A stretch of 64,000 bases of DNA from Leptobacterium flavescens (lineage in GTDB: Bacteria > Bacteroidota > Bacteroidia > Flavobacteriales > Flavobacteriaceae). The stretch spans positions 62,001 through 126,000 of the forward strand of contig NZ_JAABOO010000004.1 of the NCBI RefSeq assembly GCF_010671605.1, given 5' to 3'. Positions 53,128 to 61,640 of the stretch are shown piece by piece. The stretch's first letter is position 1. Each line of letters starts with the position of its first letter. Under the pieces are notes generated by a model. It saw nothing but the letters and a program-made list of their open reading frames with translations. It was not told where the DNA came from and did not search any database. The position numbers were made by a program, and so were the translations under genes.

Positions 53128-53661
53128 TTAATTTGTAAATACTGTTCCAAATATTATTATCAAAAATCCACTTAAAGAGAAAATATAGTCCGCCGGTCTT
53201 AACTTTCTTCCATCCTTTGGGTCAATCCGATTCGGGTCAAGTCGTAAAGAAGTTACTATAAAATTATCACCGTAGATCCTTTTATTTATTAGATTAAAAA
53301 TGAATGACGTTAAAACTGTCAATGGCAGGGCTTTTAACCATATCAAATCATTTCCATTCACTGCTTGGATTTGAGGTAAATCATGATAATAATAGTAAAC
53401 AATTGTTTGAATAAGCCCTATAATTCCCCAAATCAAAAGTACTTTGTTATTCCAAAGTCGTTTATGGTAAATGTCGAAAATTAGAAAAACAAAAATAAAA
53501 GGGATTATAAAATAAAAATCTTGAATCCATTCTCTATCATACAGGTTTAGCGCATAGACTACTCCAAGAATTAAATGAATTCCGAGATATGTAATTAATA
53601 ATATCCAGTCTATTTTTTTCAAATTCGATTGTTCAATATTATCTACAATAGTTTCGGCCAT
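53128..53661 (-). CDS. Membrane protein of unknown function
   Basis: 177 residues with four to five hydrophobic helices (about 17-38, 47-62, 68-90, 105-125, 158-176). A conserved-looking loop NFIVTSLRLDPNRIDPKDGRK, here NFIVTSLRLDPNRID, precedes the last helix. Not recognised. Confidence 0.5.
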   Translation of the reverse strand: MAETIVDNIEQSNLKKIDWILLITYLGIHLILGVVYALNLYDREWIQDFYFIIPFIFVFLIFDIYHKRLWNNKVLLIWGIIGLIQTIVYYYYHDLPQIQAVNGNDLIWLKALPLTVLTSFIFNLINKRIYGDNFIVTSLRLDPNRIDPKDGRKLRPADYIFSLSGFLIIIFGTVFTN

Positions 53662-53676
53662 GATTTCCTAGTATTG

Positions 53677-54234
53677 CTATAAATTGGATAATATTATTCC
53701 GTACAACCATAAAAGACCATAGATATTGGCAATTCCGAAAATAATTCCGAAAATCAACTCCTTATTGATTCGATAATTTTTCAATTCCGAGCTTATTGTT
53801 TTTAAATTTTGTGTTTTTTCAACTCCGATTTTAGTTTTTGCGATCCGATCTCCAATTCTTCGTGAAGGACTTAAAACAGTAATTAGTGTATCAATAGGAA
53901 TAATCAGTAAAATATTCCGAAACGAACTTTTCCATTCTGATGCTTTTTTACCTTGTAGATTTTGTACTTGAATTCCAAAAAGTCTTTTTCCAATACTTTT
54001 TCCATTCAGAAAATCCTTATTCATTGTGATTGGATAGACAATTAGCATTCCCAGAAATAGATTGTCAGTTAGCGTTACAATTAGAAACCAGATTATCATC
54101 ATAATCAGGTAATCAACAATAAATGCTTTTGCTCTATTTTCTAATATCACTTCCGAATTTTTTATAGTTCTCGTTCCAACACTTTTACTTCCAAAACTCC
54201 CACCATTTTTTTTGAGGCTTCTGCATCTGTTCAT
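53677..54234 (-). CDS. RDD family membrane protein (start uncertain)
   Basis: 185 residues as drawn. The RDD domain is seen in ENRAKAFIVDYLIMMIIWFL (Arg and Asp residues in helix 1), NGKSIGKRLFGIQV and SFRNILLIIPID; a final helix lies at about 163-183. The only ATG puts the first 17 codons inside the tail of DUF6985 copy 2 in another frame. The true start may be GTG nearer the RDD domain, or the original 5' end was replaced when the duplicated copy inserted upstream. Confidence 0.7.
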   Translation of the reverse strand: MNRCRSLKKNGGSFGSKSVGTRTIKNSEVILENRAKAFIVDYLIMMIIWFLIVTLTDNLFLGMLIVYPITMNKDFLNGKSIGKRLFGIQVQNLQGKKASEWKSSFRNILLIIPIDTLITVLSPSRRIGDRIAKTKIGVEKTQNLKTISSELKNYRINKELIFGIIFGIANIYGLLWLYGIILSNL

Positions 54235-54889
54235 AGGCTTTTTCCCATTTCATTTGCTCGTGTTCTGCGGTTCCATTGTCATGATAACAGTTCCAGTGAT
54301 TAAATGATTCTTCAGCAAGCCCGATCTTCACAACTCTATCTTTGTGCATCATTACTCCAACGCCATGTTCATTATCCCAGGAGCAACCTAATTCAAAACC
54401 AATGTAAGCATAACCCTCTTTTTCACTATCCATTATATGCAAGAAAGCAACTCCAAGATTACTTTTATAATCCTCTACACTATTTATTTCAGGCATAAAA
54501 TCCTCGTAAATTTCCTTTGCATTCGGATAATCGCTTAAAAGCCCGTTTAGTAAAGAATCACGAACCAATCCCGAGTTCTTTTTCAAAAAGTCAATCGCAT
54601 TGAACTGCGCTTGAGATAAAACATGAACAGAATCTGCAGATTCTCCAATTATATGGGTTTTGATTGTTCCGTCAGACTCTTTTTCAGAGTCTTTAGAACC
54701 ATAAAATCCATTTCGACTTTCAAACCCTCTCCAGGCGGATAGATTTATCCAGCCATCATAATCTTCACCAATAATAGCATTTGGTTGTATTTCTGTGATT
54801 TCTTGGCTCATTTCTTAAATTGCTTACAACGGTTTCGGAGGTTATATTTTCCTGACTTAAAGATAATAATTTGTAGGAAATATACTAAT
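54182..54889 (-). repeat. Long repeat, copy 2 (DUF6985-like gene with leader)
   Basis: Direct repeat of 50497-51203, separated from it by about 3 kb. It includes the coding region and about 80 bases of leader with TTGCTTACAACGGTTTC next to the start codon. The same orientation suggests tandem duplication, with other genes inserted between, or unequal exchange. Confidence 0.75.
54185..54811 (-). CDS. DUF6985-like protein, copy 2, full length
   Basis: 208 residues, the intact copy of the duplicated gene, ending in a KKWWEFWK tail. That aromatic, basic C-terminal tail is frequent in Bacteroidota proteins. It differs from copy 1 by nine substitutions over the first 196 residues, for example Val5 to Ile and Lys74 to Asp. 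The gene overlaps the drawn start of the RDD gene by 50 bases. Confidence 0.65.
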   Translation of the reverse strand: MSQEITEIQPNAIIGEDYDGWINLSAWRGFESRNGFYGSKDSEKESDGTIKTHIIGESADSVHVLSQAQFNAIDFLKKNSGLVRDSLLNGLLSDYPNAKEIYEDFMPEINSVEDYKSNLGVAFLHIMDSEKEGYAYIGFELGCSWDNEHGVGVMMHKDRVVKIGLAEESFNHWNCYHDNGTAEHEQMKWEKAYEQMQKPQKKWWEFWK

Positions 54890-54936
54890 TTTTCCAGTAT
54901 TCCTGTTTCATTGATCTGAATATTAAGTTGAAAGCT

Positions 54937-55686
54937 TTAATTTTTATCGATAAGCTCTTTGTATTTGTTGGAAGTGATCTTATGATACTCTTGTTTGGTA
55001 ACATTCTTTCCTTCTCTGGGTTGTTCAATAACAATATCCCAGTCGGGATTGACTTTTACAAAACTTAAGGTATAGATCCTTCGGCTATCTTCTTTTAATT
55101 GGAGAATAAGGCCGGGAAGTCCGGTATAATCTTTGGGTCCCAGCGGGAGAGGAATTTCCGGAGTATACCAGGCAATAATTTCCAAAACCGTTGTTTTTCC
55201 ACTTCGATCCTTTACACTTTTATGACTGATAGCCTTCAGGCAATGATAACCGTTAATAACCTTAGTCTCCTCCAGTAACTTCCATTTATAAGAGATGAAT
55301 CCTGAAGTAATATTATAAATAACCCCTTCATTTTCGGTTTGCCTGATCAGGGCGTTTTTCTCAATATCTGTCAGGTAACGGTCATTAAATACATCTGCAA
55401 TGATCTCTGCTATTTTGCGATTGAGTTCTGTTCGGAAATCCAGACCCCAGGTTTCTCTGACTTTAAAGGAAGACTTTCCGTTATTGTATAGAAGATCCAT
55501 TTTAATATGATCTACCTGCTGAAAGATCTGATCGATCCTTAACGAATGTCTGGAAGGTAGCCTGTTCTTTTTTCTGTTTACCTCTACTTTATAAGTGGCT
55601 TCCAGTTTCTTTACCTGGGCGGGTACCGGGCCGACAAAGAAAAAGATAACTGTAAACAGGAATAAAATGTAATTTGTTGAAGACAT
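54937..55686 (-). CDS. GLPGLI family protein
   Basis: 249 residues with a signal peptide (FLFTVIFFFVGPVPAQ). The hallmark GLPGLILQL lies in KDYTGLPGLILQLKEDSRR after WYTPEIPLPLGP, as in all GLPGLI proteins, which are exported Bacteroidota proteins of unknown role often linked to metal stress or envelope functions. Length is typical. Confidence 0.9.
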   Translation of the reverse strand: MSSTNYILFLFTVIFFFVGPVPAQVKKLEATYKVEVNRKKNRLPSRHSLRIDQIFQQVDHIKMDLLYNNGKSSFKVRETWGLDFRTELNRKIAEIIADVFNDRYLTDIEKNALIRQTENEGVIYNITSGFISYKWKLLEETKVINGYHCLKAISHKSVKDRSGKTTVLEIIAWYTPEIPLPLGPKDYTGLPGLILQLKEDSRRIYTLSFVKVNPDWDIVIEQPREGKNVTKQEYHKITSNKYKELIDKN

Positions 55687-55725
55687 ACATTTTTGTTTAG
55701 ATAGCGGACAATCCTTACCAAAGAA

Positions 55726-55748
55726 GCTTAATTCATATAAAATTAAGC
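55726..55748. repeat. AT-rich inverted repeat downstream of peptide gene
   Basis: GCTTAAT at 55726-55732 and ATTAAGC at 55742-55748 form a 7-bp stem with a 9-base loop, followed on the minus strand by TTCTTT. It lies about 40 bases after the peptide gene stop and may act as a weak terminator. Two G/C pairs per arm make it a weak stem. Confidence 0.3.
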
Positions 55749-55788
55749 ATTCCCTGGTTTCAAAGGTTTTGACTTTATGTTAATGTGC

Positions 55789-56013
55789 TTAAATCCAGCA
55801 ATTTCCATTGGCTACACATTCACAGGCAGCATATTGTTCGTTTAAAACAATTGTAGCGTGTTCATCGGATAACATGAACCCCAGATCTTCTTCAAGTTCT
55901 TCCAGGAATTCAATGGCATCCAGAAAACAATCCACATCGATCAAAAAATTGGAAACACCCATTGTAATGGTAAACATGAAGAGGCATGTAAGAGTTAAAA
56001 ATGATTTTTTCAT
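55789..56013 (-). CDS. Small secreted cysteine-containing peptide
   Basis: 74 residues from ATG 56011-56013. A signal-peptide-like N-terminus (MKKSFLTLTCLFMFTITMG) is followed by an acidic stretch (EFLEELEEDLGF) and a C-terminal AACECVANGNCWI. Mature cysteines are Cys29, Cys64, Cys66 and Cys72, so two disulfides are possible. A longer frame exists upstream but runs across the regulatory sites, so I reject it. It is divergent from the XRE gene and shares the operator region. Function unknown; an antimicrobial or signal peptide is one option. Confidence 0.6.
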   Translation of the reverse strand: MKKSFLTLTCLFMFTITMGVSNFLIDVDCFLDAIEFLEELEEDLGFMLSDEHATIVLNEQYAACECVANGNCWI

Positions 56014-56060
56014 TGCTAATAGATTTTTAATTAAACAATCCTGATTAATAGCAATAAAGA

Positions 56061-56118
56061 TGACATATATGTTTACCCCAAATGCTAATATATAAATTAT
56101 TATTGACATATATGTCAA
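56061..56118. promoter_or_regulatory. Two TGACATATATGT dyad operators between XRE and peptide genes
   Basis: Site 1, TGACATATATGT at 56061-56072, lies 48 bases upstream of the peptide start codon. Site 2, the 16-bp perfect palindrome TTGACATATATGTCAA at 56103-56118, spans the XRE ATG at 56112-56114. Dyad centres are about 44 bp apart. Site 2 would block expression of the regulator, a classic autoregulation layout; site 1 would control the peptide. Confidence 0.7.
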
Positions 56119-56342
56119 TCAGCAAGGAAAGAATACTGGAGTACAAAAAGAATTTTGGTTTAAGAGTCAGGGAGTTACGGGAATCCAAAGGGTTTTCTCA
56201 ATTGGACCTGGCTTCAGAAATAAATGTAGAAAAAACCAGTATTTCCAGGATAGAAAACGGAAGGACCAATGTTACCCTGGTTACTGCCGTAAAACTAGCC
56301 AATGCGTTAGGAGTAGAGTTAAAGAACCTTTTTGAATTTTAG
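56112..56342 (+). CDS. Small XRE-type HTH repressor-like regulator
   Basis: 76 residues, the only plus-strand gene seen. The ATG at 56112 inside the palindrome is preferred over one 30 bases upstream because it gives the usual Cro/C1-like start. The helix-turn-helix reads RVRELRESKGFSQLDLASEI, then NVEKTSISRIENGRTNVTLV. No ligand or dimer domain beyond the HTH is present. It probably represses itself and the divergent secreted peptide gene. Confidence 0.88.
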   Translation: MSISKERILEYKKNFGLRVRELRESKGFSQLDLASEINVEKTSISRIENGRTNVTLVTAVKLANALGVELKNLFEF

Positions 56343-56391
56343 GAATATCAAGAGCTTTTAATTTTTTTATTAGAATAGGTTTAAAGTGCTA

Positions 56392-57162
56392 TTATAATCC
56401 TATCCAGGAGTTAAAGGATGCCGTATTGTTCTGACTCGTCTTTAATGTATGTGATTTTATATGAATGGCTACCGTGTTTTTGGTGTAGCGACTTATTTTT
56501 TCAATATGGTCTTTGTTGACCAATTCACTTCTGTTGATCTTAAAGAACTTTTCCGGGTCGAGTATCTTTTGTATTTCTATCAGAGAGGTTTGGTTTAACA
56601 GGTGCTTTTTGTCGTTCCTGTCGTAGGCGAAAATAACACCGTAATCCGACTGTATAAAGAGAATGTCCTCTACTTTTAAAAAGTAAATACCGCTGTTCGA
56701 TTTTACGGGAATGTACTCTTTGTATACCGGTTTTAGATCTAATTTATTCCGGTAATAGGTGTCCAGTTTACTAAAGATATCACTGTAATTAACCTCCGTT
56801 TTGTTTATCAGGGAAGTATACTTATTCCAGGCTTTTTCAAAACGATCATAGGTATAAGGCTTTAACAAATATTCGATCCCGCTGGTCTCAAAGGCATTCA
56901 TCCAGAACTGGTCGTAGGCAGTAGCAAAAATAATAGGAAAGTCAACTACTATTTGATTATACACGTCAAAAACATTGCCGTCCCGTAATTCGATATCCGA
57001 GAAGATCAGATCTACATCAGGTGACGTTTGAAAAAATGACAGAGTTTCATCCACAGTCTCAATTTCTTTTATGATCTCAATAGGCTCACCGATCTTCTCC
57101 AGATAATTTTTGAGTTTCTTTCTCGCGGGAGCTTCGTCTTCTATAATTACTACTTTAATCAT
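56392..57162 (-). CDS. LytTR response regulator
   Basis: 256 residues. A receiver domain (VVIIEDEAPARKKLKNYL, phosphoacceptor aspartate in LIFSDIELRDGN, and FATAYD with the switch threonine) is followed by a LytTR DNA-binding domain (IPVKSNSGIYFLKVEDILFIQSDYG and FKINRSELVNKDHIEKI). It overlaps the histidine kinase gene by 8 bases and is its partner. Confidence 0.92.
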   Translation of the reverse strand: MIKVVIIEDEAPARKKLKNYLEKIGEPIEIIKEIETVDETLSFFQTSPDVDLIFSDIELRDGNVFDVYNQIVVDFPIIFATAYDQFWMNAFETSGIEYLLKPYTYDRFEKAWNKYTSLINKTEVNYSDIFSKLDTYYRNKLDLKPVYKEYIPVKSNSGIYFLKVEDILFIQSDYGVIFAYDRNDKKHLLNQTSLIEIQKILDPEKFFKINRSELVNKDHIEKISRYTKNTVAIHIKSHTLKTSQNNTASFNSWIGL

Positions 57163-58207
57163 TGTTGTTCATTTTAACAGGGGGTAAGGTAACAGCAAAG
57201 CTATCCTCAGATTCCTGAATAGTAACAGGGCTATTCGTAAGTAGCTCAAATTGTTCGTTTAGGTTTTTTAAGGCTACACCATTGCTTTTATTCTTTCTGC
57301 TTTGCCTGATCCTGTTATTGGAAACTTTAATTCCGTTTTCTGCCGTAATGGTTATCATCACAGGATCCTGTGCTGTTCCCAGGTTATGTACAATGGCGTT
57401 CTCTACCAATACTTGAAGACAAAACGGAGGAACTATGGTATTTGAAGTTTTAATGTCATCCGCTATAACTAACCGGTAATATCCCTGATATTTGGTTTGC
57501 ATTAATTCAAAGTAATTTTGAGTAAATGCCAGTTCCTCCCCGATAGTGATGAGTTCTTTTTCGGAACTTCTCAGGGCATAGCGATACAATTCTGAAAAAC
57601 GGCCTAAAAAATCGGAAGCTTTATGCCGGTCTTCTTCAATAAGCTGATCTAATATATTCAGGTTATTAAAAAGAAAGTGCGGATTTAACTGCGCCTTAAG
57701 TTGCTGTATTTTGCTCTTAGAATTACTGATCTCATATGCACTTAGCCTTTTTCTGTAATTTCTGTTTTCCCTGGAATATAAATAGGCTAAAGAGAAACCG
57801 CCGAAGATCATAAAATCAATAATCTGACTGAAAAGCCTGTAGGTTACCTGATAAGAGGAACTATAGTTTCTGGAAAAGTTGTTAAAAGCTATCGAAACAA
57901 GAACTCCGAATACATTTGCGATAAGCATATAGCAGATAAAACTTATCCCGAAAAATTTTAAATAGATCCATACAGATGGGGTTTCCTTTGCATTGTTTTT
58001 TTCAACGCTTCTTTTAATAAAATCCGTTAACAAAAAAATGAGGAAGGCGTCTATAAAAACCCAAAAGGGAGTGTCGGGATGGAAAACAAAGTCGTTCCAG
58101 GAACTCGAGATCCCAATCTTATTTTTAAGGGTTAATATCCAGCTGAAAGCAAACAGAAAAAGGACAAAAGATCTGTTTTCTTTTAAGTAGTTGATGTATG
58201 TTTTCAT
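57155..58207 (-). CDS. LytS-type sensor histidine kinase
   Basis: About 350 residues from ATG 58205-58207 (MKTYINYLKE), preferred over an upstream TTG. Four membrane helices (about 10-160) are followed by a His_kinase domain with LKAQLNPHFLFNNLNILDQLIE, whose histidine is phosphorylated, and an ATPase domain (QVLVENAIVHN, GVALKNLNEQFELL). It pairs with the LytTR regulator downstream. Confidence 0.9.
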   Translation of the reverse strand: MKTYINYLKENRSFVLFLFAFSWILTLKNKIGISSSWNDFVFHPDTPFWVFIDAFLIFLLTDFIKRSVEKNNAKETPSVWIYLKFFGISFICYMLIANVFGVLVSIAFNNFSRNYSSSYQVTYRLFSQIIDFMIFGGFSLAYLYSRENRNYRKRLSAYEISNSKSKIQQLKAQLNPHFLFNNLNILDQLIEEDRHKASDFLGRFSELYRYALRSSEKELITIGEELAFTQNYFELMQTKYQGYYRLVIADDIKTSNTIVPPFCLQVLVENAIVHNLGTAQDPVMITITAENGIKVSNNRIRQSRKNKSNGVALKNLNEQFELLTNSPVTIQESEDSFAVTLPPVKMNNND

Positions 58208-58283
58208 ATTAAAGGCGTAAATATATGTATTTGCAATCAAGGAAGCGGCCCTTTAATTGCAAATACATTTTTAGTTAAAAGCT

Positions 58284-59021
58284 TTACTTTGGCCAGGAAC
58301 TAACTACGTTTCCTTTCTCATCATAAGCTACAAGTTTTACGTTGTTGTCTTTGTCTATACAAAACTTGGCTCTTGGTTTTCCCTGGTCGTCAAACAGGAA
58401 CAATCCGTTTTGTTTTCCGGGTATCTGCCCCAGAGCAACCCTTTTAACCGAACCAAACACTCCTTTATCCCAATATTCTTTATACTTTTTCTGGCGTTCT
58501 TTCGGGTCTTTTATAGCCTCTAATTCCTTTGCTACCTTATCCATACTTTCTTTTGTTTCATGATCACCACGATCGTTAAAGACAAGGTATCCGGATTTAC
58601 GTCTTGTATTCTGCTTCTTTTTATCGGTAGTTATCAGTTGCATTACCTGATCTCCATCGTATTGATCGAATGTTAGGGAAAGGCCAGCACTATGACCGTT
58701 TTCTGTTTTGGCACCATCGTAAATAAAGCCACCGCATTCTTTTCCGTCTTCCGTAAAGAACAGCATTCCGGCACGTTTCTTACGATTGTGATAAACTCTG
58801 TTATTTATGCTGTCTCCGGCGCCCGGGAAATGCTTTGCATTGGTGATAACCATTTTAACAGTGCCGTCATTCTCTACAACGTTAATACGTTCTACATCGA
58901 TGGTCCCGAATTTCTGATTTCCGGAACGTTTAAAAGCAACTGAGGCAAATGTCAGGATTCCCAGGGTCATAGTAAGTGCGAATGTTCGTAAAAAAATTAA
59001 TTCCCTTTTTGTGTTTTTCAT
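58284..59021 (-). CDS. Membrane-anchored/secreted protein of unknown function
   Basis: 245 residues from ATG 59019-59021 (MKNTKRELIFLRT), preferred over a TTG 19 codons upstream. One hydrophobic segment (about 8-28) is a signal anchor or signal peptide. The rest is soluble with KFGTIDVERINVVENDGTVKM, GMLFFTEDGKECGGFIYDG and GLFLFDDQGKPRAKFCIDKD, an internally repetitive beta pattern. Family not named; related proteins occur in flavobacteria. Confidence 0.6.
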   Translation of the reverse strand: MKNTKRELIFLRTFALTMTLGILTFASVAFKRSGNQKFGTIDVERINVVENDGTVKMVITNAKHFPGAGDSINNRVYHNRKKRAGMLFFTEDGKECGGFIYDGAKTENGHSAGLSLTFDQYDGDQVMQLITTDKKKQNTRRKSGYLVFNDRGDHETKESMDKVAKELEAIKDPKERQKKYKEYWDKGVFGSVKRVALGQIPGKQNGLFLFDDQGKPRAKFCIDKDNNVKLVAYDEKGNVVSSWPK

Positions 59022-59225
59022 AAGAAATAGATTTAATGATTTAAGATGCCCCAAAACTACAGGGAGCACCGTATTCAAAAAACCTGTTTCCGATGAATGC
59101 AGGAAAAATTAAATAGAACTAAGGAAGAATAGGGAAGAGGGAAATAAGACTAAATTGTTTTTGAAGTATTTGAGCTAACGATCCTGGCTATGATTTTATG
59201 ACATTGCAATGAATTATAACCATTA

Positions 59226-60614
59226 TTACCGGTTATCTTCTTTTATCTTGTCTATGATTTTCGTGCTTACCCAATAGATATCCTGATTACTTGTATAGAA
59301 CAGGTATTTCCCGTCTTTGGTTACAAAAGGGCAGTATTCATAATTCTCCGAATTTATTTCTTTACCCATATTGATCGCTTTTGACCACTTATTATCAGAT
59401 CCCCTGAAACTGATATACAGATCGCCGCGCCCAAATCCGTTATCACGGGTTGAACAAAAGATCATATAGGATCCATCCGGTGAAACAAAAACATCTGCTT
59501 CATAACCCCTGGTGTTTACAGCTTCGCCCAGGCGTACAGGTTTTTGAAATGCCCCCTTGGTAAACTTCGAATAGTAGATATCGTGATCTGTTCTTGTGGT
59601 ATCCCTTCGTTTATGACCGTTGGAGGCAAAATACATTGTTCCGTCCTTCGTAAAGGAGATATAATATTCATCTCCGCCCGTATTAATATTTGTTCCGGCA
59701 TTAATGGGTTCGGACCATCCGTTACCAGATCTTTCCACATACCATATATCGACATCCTTAATTTTACCGATGCCGTCCAGGGCCCTTTTAGAGATAAAGT
59801 ACAGCCTGTTCTCATCATTTGAAAGAAAGGGGTCATTGTAGCTGTACCGTTCGTGCGAGATGATAGTTTTTGGTTTACTCCATTGTTTTCCTTTCAATCT
59901 GGAATAACGGATCTCGTTTCTTCCGTTTACATCCACACCAAAATAAAACTCCGTTCCTTTGGAATTAAATACGGAGCCAAATTCCTGCTCTTCGGTTGAA
60001 ATAAAGTTAGGTGCAAACATTTCAGGGCTGGTTTCAGGAGCTTTCAGCCCCATATATTTTCCTTTCATTTTGAATTTGCGCACAAGGTTTTTATCCGCTC
60101 CCTGCGAGATCAGAAATTCGGAAATATCTTTGGCGCCAATTCTTTGTGAAATTTCCAGGGCGGTGCTTCCTCTTTTGTTTTTGATGTTTATATCAACCCC
60201 GTTAGCGATCAGTTTTTCGGTAAGTGTTTTGTTTTTATTCAGTACCGCCAGTTCCAGAAGTGATGCTCCATAAACAGACGTCCAATCGTTGTCGGGTTGT
60301 AAGTTGACCAGATGATCAAAATACTCTGTATTGTTAAACTGAACGGCAACGTGTAATGGTGTTCTTCCCTGATTATCGGCTCCGTTAATGGTTATACCTT
60401 TCCGGATCAAAAGATCGAATATTTCTTTTTTCCTGCAGGCAACGGCCCAGTGTAATAATGACCTGCCACGATCGTCCGGTACATCAATTGAGGTGTTTAC
60501 AAGCATACTGTCCAACCTTGCCAGGTTTCCCCGGCAGGCCGTACGATATATGTTCTGGGCAGACAGTTGGGGGTGAATCAATAAATAAAATGTAAGTATC
60601 AGTAAGGCTCTCAT
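59226..60614 (-). CDS. Secreted ankyrin-repeat plus PD40 beta-propeller protein
   Basis: 462 residues with a signal peptide (LILTFYLLIHPQLSAQ). Residues about 25-185 are four to five ankyrin repeats (GRSLLHWAVACRKKEIFDLLIRKG, GRTPLHVAVQFNNTEYFDHLV, GSTALEISQRIGAKDISEFLISQG). Residues about 200-455 contain WD40-like PD40 repeats (NPFLSNDENRLYFISKR, SFTKDGTMYFASNG, FVSPDGSYMIFCSTRD, FVTKDGKYLFYTSNQD). This fusion suggests an extracytoplasmic protein-protein interaction scaffold. Function unknown. Confidence 0.82.
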   Translation of the reverse strand: MRALLILTFYLLIHPQLSAQNIYRTACRGNLARLDSMLVNTSIDVPDDRGRSLLHWAVACRKKEIFDLLIRKGITINGADNQGRTPLHVAVQFNNTEYFDHLVNLQPDNDWTSVYGASLLELAVLNKNKTLTEKLIANGVDINIKNKRGSTALEISQRIGAKDISEFLISQGADKNLVRKFKMKGKYMGLKAPETSPEMFAPNFISTEEQEFGSVFNSKGTEFYFGVDVNGRNEIRYSRLKGKQWSKPKTIISHERYSYNDPFLSNDENRLYFISKRALDGIGKIKDVDIWYVERSGNGWSEPINAGTNINTGGDEYYISFTKDGTMYFASNGHKRRDTTRTDHDIYYSKFTKGAFQKPVRLGEAVNTRGYEADVFVSPDGSYMIFCSTRDNGFGRGDLYISFRGSDNKWSKAINMGKEINSENYEYCPFVTKDGKYLFYTSNQDIYWVSTKIIDKIKEDNR

Positions 60615-60794
60615 TCTTGTTCAAATTGTGGCTAGCGTTCAGTGTAAAATGCGTTTTTACATTTTGTTGTCTGTTGTTTTAATTCTTTTTTGATTTTAGC
60701 TATACTATCAATTTAGAATCAATATATCTGCATCTCAACTCTGGTACATGCCCTGTAAATTTCTTATAAATGAAAAAATAAGCATTGTCAGAAT

Positions 60795-61220
60795 TTATTC
60801 TGAAAGATTAAGTTGCCATGAAATACCATATTTATCTTCACACCATCCGAATTTTTTACCAAAGCCATAATCCCCTGAATCGTAGTTGTCAAGAGGAACC
60901 ATAATCCGGCCTCCGTTTGAAGAAAGCTTTTCGAATAAAACCTGTATCTCATTTTCAGAGTTACATTCAACGAACAGTGATACTCCTGGTGTAAATGACC
61001 AGGCGTGATTAAAATTACTTTCGGAGACCATGTACTCTGTACCATTTAATGTAAATACCCCATATTTGATAAGCTCCGGTGTCCCTCCGGCTTCTCCTTC
61101 CGTGTATTTTATTATGCGATTAACTTCCGAATTCGGAAAGATAGAAGTGTAGAAATTTATCGCTTCTTCAGCCTTTCCGCACTGATCACCTACAAATGTT
61201 AGAAATGTTGTTGTTTTCAT
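60795..61220 (-). CDS. VOC family protein (PhnB/3-demethylubiquinone-type)
   Basis: 141 residues with TFLTFVGDQCGKAEEAINFYTSIFPNSEV, split here as LTFVGDQCGKAEEAI and NFYTSIFPNSEV, then GVFTLNGTEYMVSESNFNHAW, VECNSENEIQVLFEKLS and FGWCEDKYGISWQLNL. This is the PhnB/DUF1338-like glyoxalase-fold branch. Probable enzyme of unknown substrate. Confidence 0.87.
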   Translation of the reverse strand: MKTTTFLTFVGDQCGKAEEAINFYTSIFPNSEVNRIIKYTEGEAGGTPELIKYGVFTLNGTEYMVSESNFNHAWSFTPGVSLFVECNSENEIQVLFEKLSSNGGRIMVPLDNYDSGDYGFGKKFGWCEDKYGISWQLNLSE

Positions 61221-61265
61221 TTTTTCTGAAATTTGAGTTCAAATCCAAAATTGTCAGCTAGATAA

Positions 61266-61640
61266 TTAACTTGCTTCCCGTAAAATTTTCTCCATTTTGC
61301 GACCTCTTGCCAATTCATCAATCAACTTTTCCATGCGCCTGCATTGTTTATACAATTCAAATTCATCCTCTATTTCTTCAATTCGATACCCGCAAACTAC
61401 GCCTTTAATAAGATGTGCATTCGGATGTATTTCTGCCCTTTCAAAAAATGTTTTAAAACTTACTTTTTCATCGATCAGCTCCTGTAATTTAGATTCGTCA
61501 AAACCGGTTAGCCATTCTATCACCTGGTTGAGCTCTTCTTTTGTTCTGCCATTTTTCTCTAATCTATTCAGGTAAAGAGGATAAATGGATGCAAATATCA
61601 TTTTTCCGATTTTTTCATTTTTTTCAGCTGTAACTTTCAT
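61266..61640 (-). CDS. DUF2200 family protein
   Basis: 124 residues matching DUF2200: FASIYPLYLNRLEKNGRTKEEL, VIEWLTGFDESKLQELI, IHPNAHLIKGVVCGYRIEEIED and IDELARGRKMEKILRE. Small soluble protein of unknown function. It is 45 bases upstream of the VOC gene. Confidence 0.87.
   Translation of the reverse strand: MKVTAEKNEKIGKMIFASIYPLYLNRLEKNGRTKEELNQVIEWLTGFDESKLQELIDEKVSFKTFFERAEIHPNAHLIKGVVCGYRIEEIEDEFELYKQCRRMEKLIDELARGRKMEKILREAS

Noticed and set aside
56082-56111. Upstream ATG extending the XRE protein by ten residues, and a longer start for the divergent peptide at 56118
   Set aside because: Both extensions would run through the operator palindromes and add residues not typical of the families; the shorter starts are the natural ones.
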